NCBI GenBank assembly: GCA_964528035.1
Contig: CAZGQY010000069.1
Span: 1-18,916 of the forward strand
Reading direction: 5' to 3'
From: CAZGQY01 sp964528035
GTDB lineage: Bacteria; Pseudomonadota; Gammaproteobacteria; Methylococcales; UBA1147
DNA: 18,916 nucleotides
Positions within the stretch are counted from its first letter, which is position 1; every line of letters starts with the position of its first letter. Below are positions 16,595-18,916 of this stretch, in pieces. Made by a program: the position numbers and the translations under genes. The notes under the pieces were generated by a model. That model did no database searches, was not told where the DNA came from, and was given only the letters and a program-made list of their open reading frames with translations.

Positions 16595-16638
16595 AATGTA
16601 ACAATATATATTACACTAAGTCAATATTTTTGTAACAT
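16595..16638 (-). promoter_or_regulatory. Candidate higBA promoter and operator
   Basis: On the - strand, TTGACT (16624-16619) and TACATT (16600-16595) are 18 nt apart and point at the toxin gene. TGTAA (16597-16601) and TTACA (16611-16615) form an inverted repeat around the -10, and a further TGTAACA copy lies at 16631. HigA proteins commonly autoregulate by binding such palindromes. The sites are seen in the sequence; their function is inferred. Confidence 0.45.
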
Positions 16639-16730
16639 ATGATGCGACATATTAGGGCATTTGATATTTAATCAACCTCTTTTTCGCAAAGAAAAAACTT
16701 GTCTTACCAATCGCCCCAAATTTTTGATAA

Positions 16731-16760
16731 AGTGAACAAATGGCTAATGAACTGTTCACT
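16731..16760. repeat. 8-bp perfect inverted repeat overlapping the recombinase stop
   Basis: AGTGAACA (16731-16738) and TGTTCACT (16753-16760) can pair around a 14-nt loop. The repeat covers the stop codon of the recombinase fragment. No T-run follows on either side, so a plain intrinsic terminator is unlikely. A recombination or protein-binding site left by the recombinase is possible. Confidence 0.4.
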
Positions 16761-17043
16761 CCAAGTAACGATAAACCGAAGCTTTTGAAAGGTTGTATTC
16801 TTTCATCAAATCCTTGATTAAAGTCCCCTGCCCTCGCTGCTCTCTCAATTTCTGGACTTCTTTACCTGATAATTTCTTTTGCCGTCCAAAGGCTACGCCT
16901 CGCTTTTTGGCCTTTTGAATGCCTTCCATTTGCCGCTCTGCGCGGATTTCGGTCTCAAACTGCCCGATTGCACCGAGCATATTGAATAATAGCCGATTTT
17001 TTAAAAAATCCGTATAATTGACTACGCTTTGAGTAAGAAGCAT
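16756..17043 (-). pseudogene. Serine recombinase (resolvase/invertase) C-terminal fragment
   Basis: The 95-residue frame holds the end of a serine recombinase: LLFNMLGAIGQFETEIRAER, the long E-helix region, then EGIQKAKKRGVAFGR, and a C-terminal helix-turn-helix (LIKDLMKEYNLSKASVYRYL). The N-terminal catalytic domain with the active serine, normally about 100 residues, is missing. Upstream of the ATG the frame meets a TAA within 24 nt and then the IS6 element at 17088. The first 15 or so residues fit the family poorly. The gene is therefore a fragment, probably broken by rearrangement and IS insertion. It could still bind DNA if expressed, but it cannot catalyse recombination. Confidence 0.75.
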
Positions 17044-17087
17044 AACGTAATCGGGAGCCGAACCTTACCCGGATACAAACACGAAAG

Positions 17088-17910
17088 GGCTCTGTTGCAA
17101 AAACTTAGATAGGTTGGAGTAAGGTCTTTGATATGATTGATTATGCGGTGTAGATCCCGAATTGTCTTTCAATAAGACGGATTTCTCCTGTAAGACCTTG
17201 CCCATTGATCCAGGCATTCATCTGTCCTTTTCTAAACATACGCATGACTTCAAAACCCTTGATCGTCGCATAGGCTGTCTTCATGGACTTGAACCCGCGC
17301 ACGGGGTTGATCAGCCGTTTGAGTTTGCCATGATCGGCCTCCACAAGGTTATTCAGGTATTTCACCTGCCGATGCACCGTGTCCTGCGGGCATTTTCCTT
17401 CTTTCTTCAATTGAGCAATAGCGGGTCCGAAAGTCGGAGCTTTGTCGGTATTGATTGTCTGCGGATGCGCCCATGATTTCATGCCTTTGAGCGCTTTGCC
17501 CAAGAATCTTTTGGCCGCTTTCGTATTCCGGGTGGGGGAGAGATAAAAATCGATCGTATGGCCACGCTTATCGATGGCTCTATACAAATACGTCCACTTT
17601 CCTTTGACCTTCACATAGGTCTCATCCACCTTCCAGCTAAAACCCATGGTGGGTTTCCAGTACCACCGCAGGCGCTTCTCCATTTCCGGGGCGTAGTGCT
17701 GAACCCAACGGAAGATCGTCGTGTGATCGACTTCCAATCCCCGTTCCAGCATCATTTCCTCCAAATCGCGGTAGCTGATACCGTATTTACAGTACCATCG
17801 AACGCAACCGAGGATTATTTCGCCTTTAAAATGGCGCCACTTGAAATCTGACATTGATCAATATTTTCTTAAAATATAAAGTCTGGCTAAATTTGGGGTT
17901 TTTTGCAACA
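17088..17910 (-). mobile_element. IS6-family element, copy 2, with an interrupted right repeat
   Basis: The left terminal repeat is complete at 17088-17104 (GGCTCTGTTGCAAAAAC). The right repeat at 17899-17910 reads TTTTTTGCAACA and then changes to TATATG, whereas copy 1 continues GAGCC. Five terminal bases are therefore displaced or lost at the point where IS110-family sequence begins. The flanking 8 bases do not form a target duplication. The transposase is intact, but an incomplete right end may prevent independent movement. Confidence 0.85.
17141..17854 (-). CDS. IS6-family DDE transposase, intact
   Basis: The 237-residue length is normal for the family. An N-terminal zinc-finger/HTH-like region (residues 1-60; C17, C22 and H44 are notable) precedes the catalytic core. 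The acidic triad is D77 (VDETYVK), D137 (NTDKAP) and E172 (LVEADHGKLKR). The D137-E172 spacing of 34 residues is the IS6 hallmark, and YLNN precedes the glutamate. These enzymes work by replicative cointegrate formation or by targeted conservative insertion next to an existing copy. Copy 1 at 114-756 has the same orientation 16 kb away, so homologous or IS-mediated exchange between the two is possible. No frameshift or stop is visible. Confidence 0.95.
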   Translation of the reverse strand: MSDFKWRHFKGEIILGCVRWYCKYGISYRDLEEMMLERGLEVDHTTIFRWVQHYAPEMEKRLRWYWKPTMGFSWKVDETYVKVKGKWTYLYRAIDKRGHTIDFYLSPTRNTKAAKRFLGKALKGMKSWAHPQTINTDKAPTFGPAIAQLKKEGKCPQDTVHRQVKYLNNLVEADHGKLKRLINPVRGFKSMKTAYATIKGFEVMRMFRKGQMNAWINGQGLTGEIRLIERQFGIYTA

Positions 17911-18174
17911 TATATGAACCATCCCCTTTTGCAAGCTGATTTTCAGATCATGCTATAGATCTAAGTTGCGGTCATATATTCGGCATCGAAGCTATGCTTG
18001 CGCCCTAATGTAAATCCGCACTCTTTCTCCTCATCAGAGCCATGGCCTCTATAGACCGTGTTGCAAAACAGGGTTTAAAAGAGTCGGTTTGACCTATTAA
18101 CCATCATCAAAATCAACTACAGCAAACTTGTGATATTTTCTTCGATGTTGAAAAAAACCACCCAATATTGAGTA
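17911..18174 (-). other. Non-coding 3' end of the IS110-family element, possible bridge-RNA locus
   Basis: No reading frame is convincing here. In IS1111-type elements the right, post-transposase end is the non-coding part that encodes the bridge RNA, which guides target choice. The length and position fit that role. No fold could be computed, so this is inference from element type. TGTTTTGCAACA at about 18058-18069 (- strand) lies inside this end and is not a separate IS6 repeat. Confidence 0.35.
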
Positions 18175-18916
18175 TTAGGCAGCGACCCTTTGAACTCCAC
18201 AATTAAATTCATCGCCAGTTTTAAGCAACGACCATATTATTCGTGCATTCTTGTTCGCCAACGCGACAGCTGCTTTATTAAAGCTAAGCGTTGCTTTTTT
18301 GCCTGTTAACCAGCGTCCATAGTCATTATCCGTGTTTTTGTAATGGCTTAATGCCGCTCTTGCTCCATGGATTAGCAATGTCCGCAAATACCTATCGCCT
18401 CGCTTGCTAATGCCGAGCAACACTTGCTTATTACCGCTCGACGACTGTCTTGGAACTAGTCCTAGCCAGGCTGACATATGACGGCCATTTTTAAATTCAT
18501 TCGCATCAGGTACAGCCGCAACAATGGCTGTCGCCGTCAATTCACCCACCCCCGGTACTTTCAATATTCGACGACAGGTTTCATTCTGTTTGCAGATATG
18601 CCTGATCGTTTTCTCCAGCTTTTTTTGCCTGCCTTCAACAGCTACAAGCTCATCATAAAGATCCTGCATACATTCTCGTAACGATTGCGTGAGCCCATTC
18701 TCGTTGTCAGCAATAATAGAACACATCGCTTTTTTAACCTTCGATGCGCCGGGTGCGATCGTAATACCGTACTCCAAATTTAAGCCTCTGATTTCATTGA
18801 TCAACGCCGTTCGATTTCTGACGACTCGGCTGCGAACTCTGTGTATCGACTGGATATCTTGTTGTTCAGCTTGTTTGATTGGAACAAAATTCATCGCGGG
18901 CCTGCTCGCCGCTTCC
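18175..18916 (-). CDS. IS110-family transposase, C-terminal part, cut by the window edge
   Basis: The frame is open to the window end. Upstream of the Met at 18894 it continues in frame as EAASRPA with no stop, a stretch expected inside such proteins, so the true start is outside. The visible part includes the linker helices (FVPIKQAEQQDIQSIHRVRS) and the transposase-20 domain: LKVPGVGELTATAIVAAVP, MSAWLGLVPRQSSSGNK and GISKRGDRYLRTLLIHGARA. The serine of the SSSG motif lies where the family's catalytic serine is found. The RuvC-like DEDD domain would be beyond the window. The KRGDRYLRTLLIHGARA style points to the IS1111 group. No internal stop or frameshift is seen. Confidence 0.9.
   Translation of the reverse strand, partial: EAASRPAMNFVPIKQAEQQDIQSIHRVRSRVVRNRTALINEIRGLNLEYGITIAPGASKVKKAMCSIIADNENGLTQSLRECMQDLYDELVAVEGRQKKLEKTIRHICKQNETCRRILKVPGVGELTATAIVAAVPDANEFKNGRHMSAWLGLVPRQSSSGNKQVLLGISKRGDRYLRTLLIHGARAALSHYKNTDNDYGRWLTGKKATLSFNKAAVALANKNARIIWSLLKTGDEFNCGVQRVAA

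Larger units (their letters stand above)
17911..18916 (-). mobile_element. IS110-family (probably IS1111-type) element, left part outside the window
   Basis: The element contains the transposase C-terminus at 18175-18916 and about 260 nt of non-coding 3' end down to the junction with the IS6 repeat at 17910/17911. The end read on the - strand is AAAAGGGGATGGTTCATATA, which looks to me like the right end of such elements. The exact boundary may shift by a base or two. The other end lies beyond the window. Confidence 0.65.

Noticed and set aside
17065..17100. Outward hybrid promoter from the left end of IS6 copy 2 toward the recombinase fragment
   Set aside because: TTGCAA is present, but the best -10 at 17-nt spacing (TGTATC on the - strand) matches the consensus at only three positions.
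18052..18070. GTGTTGCAAAACAGG resembling an IS6 terminal repeat
   Set aside because: It lies inside the non-coding end of the IS110-family element, lacks the GGCTC start, and is better explained as part of that element's own end or its RNA.

Overview
The window looks like a chromosomal accessory region of a Gram-negative bacterium. Signal peptides, periplasmic sensor and binding domains, and YkuD and serine-hydrolase cell-wall enzymes indicate a periplasm. A gammaproteobacterium is my best guess from general protein style, but nothing here fixes the taxon. There are no rRNA, tRNA or CRISPR sequences.

Layout. (1) Positions 1-756: the tail of an unknown or transposase-like ORF abuts a truncated, nonsense-mutated IS6-family element. 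The intact right end of that element may supply a -35 box to the next gene. (2) Positions 896-15700: seven genes, all on the + strand. They encode a dicarboxylate-carrier/solute-binding fusion, a TLC-type (ATP/ADP translocase-like) membrane protein with HEAT repeats, a transmembrane Cache-type Ser/Thr kinase, an exported glucan-water-dikinase-like phosphotransferase, two tandem YkuD-like (L,D-transpeptidase) paralogues, and an exported class-A beta-lactamase-fold serine hydrolase. The last four form a tight block: a 4-nt overlap, then 93-nt and 3-nt gaps. (3) Positions 15745-16600: a HigBA toxin-antitoxin operon with a coupled 33-codon ORF, on the - strand. (4) Positions 16756-18916: a mobile-element pile-up on the - strand. 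It holds a serine-recombinase fragment, an intact IS6-family transposase, and an IS110-family (probably IS1111-type) element that appears to be inserted inside the terminal inverted repeat of the IS6 element and runs off the window.

How the genes may work together (inference). The most interesting part is 3455-15700. The dikinase-like protein carries every recognisable dikinase motif (swivelling His, ATP-grasp VRS..N.ED, QVRP) but also has a signal peptide, and the periplasm normally lacks ATP. A nucleotide-carrier-like protein is encoded two genes upstream. Downstream lie three exported proteins of peptidoglycan-enzyme folds, and a kinase with a periplasmic sensor lies between. This suggests an undescribed envelope system in which exported nucleotide could energise phosphorylation of a glycan or cell-wall substrate. 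The sequence shows the domains and the linkage; the biochemistry is untested. Two IS6-family copies in the same orientation bracket the whole region.
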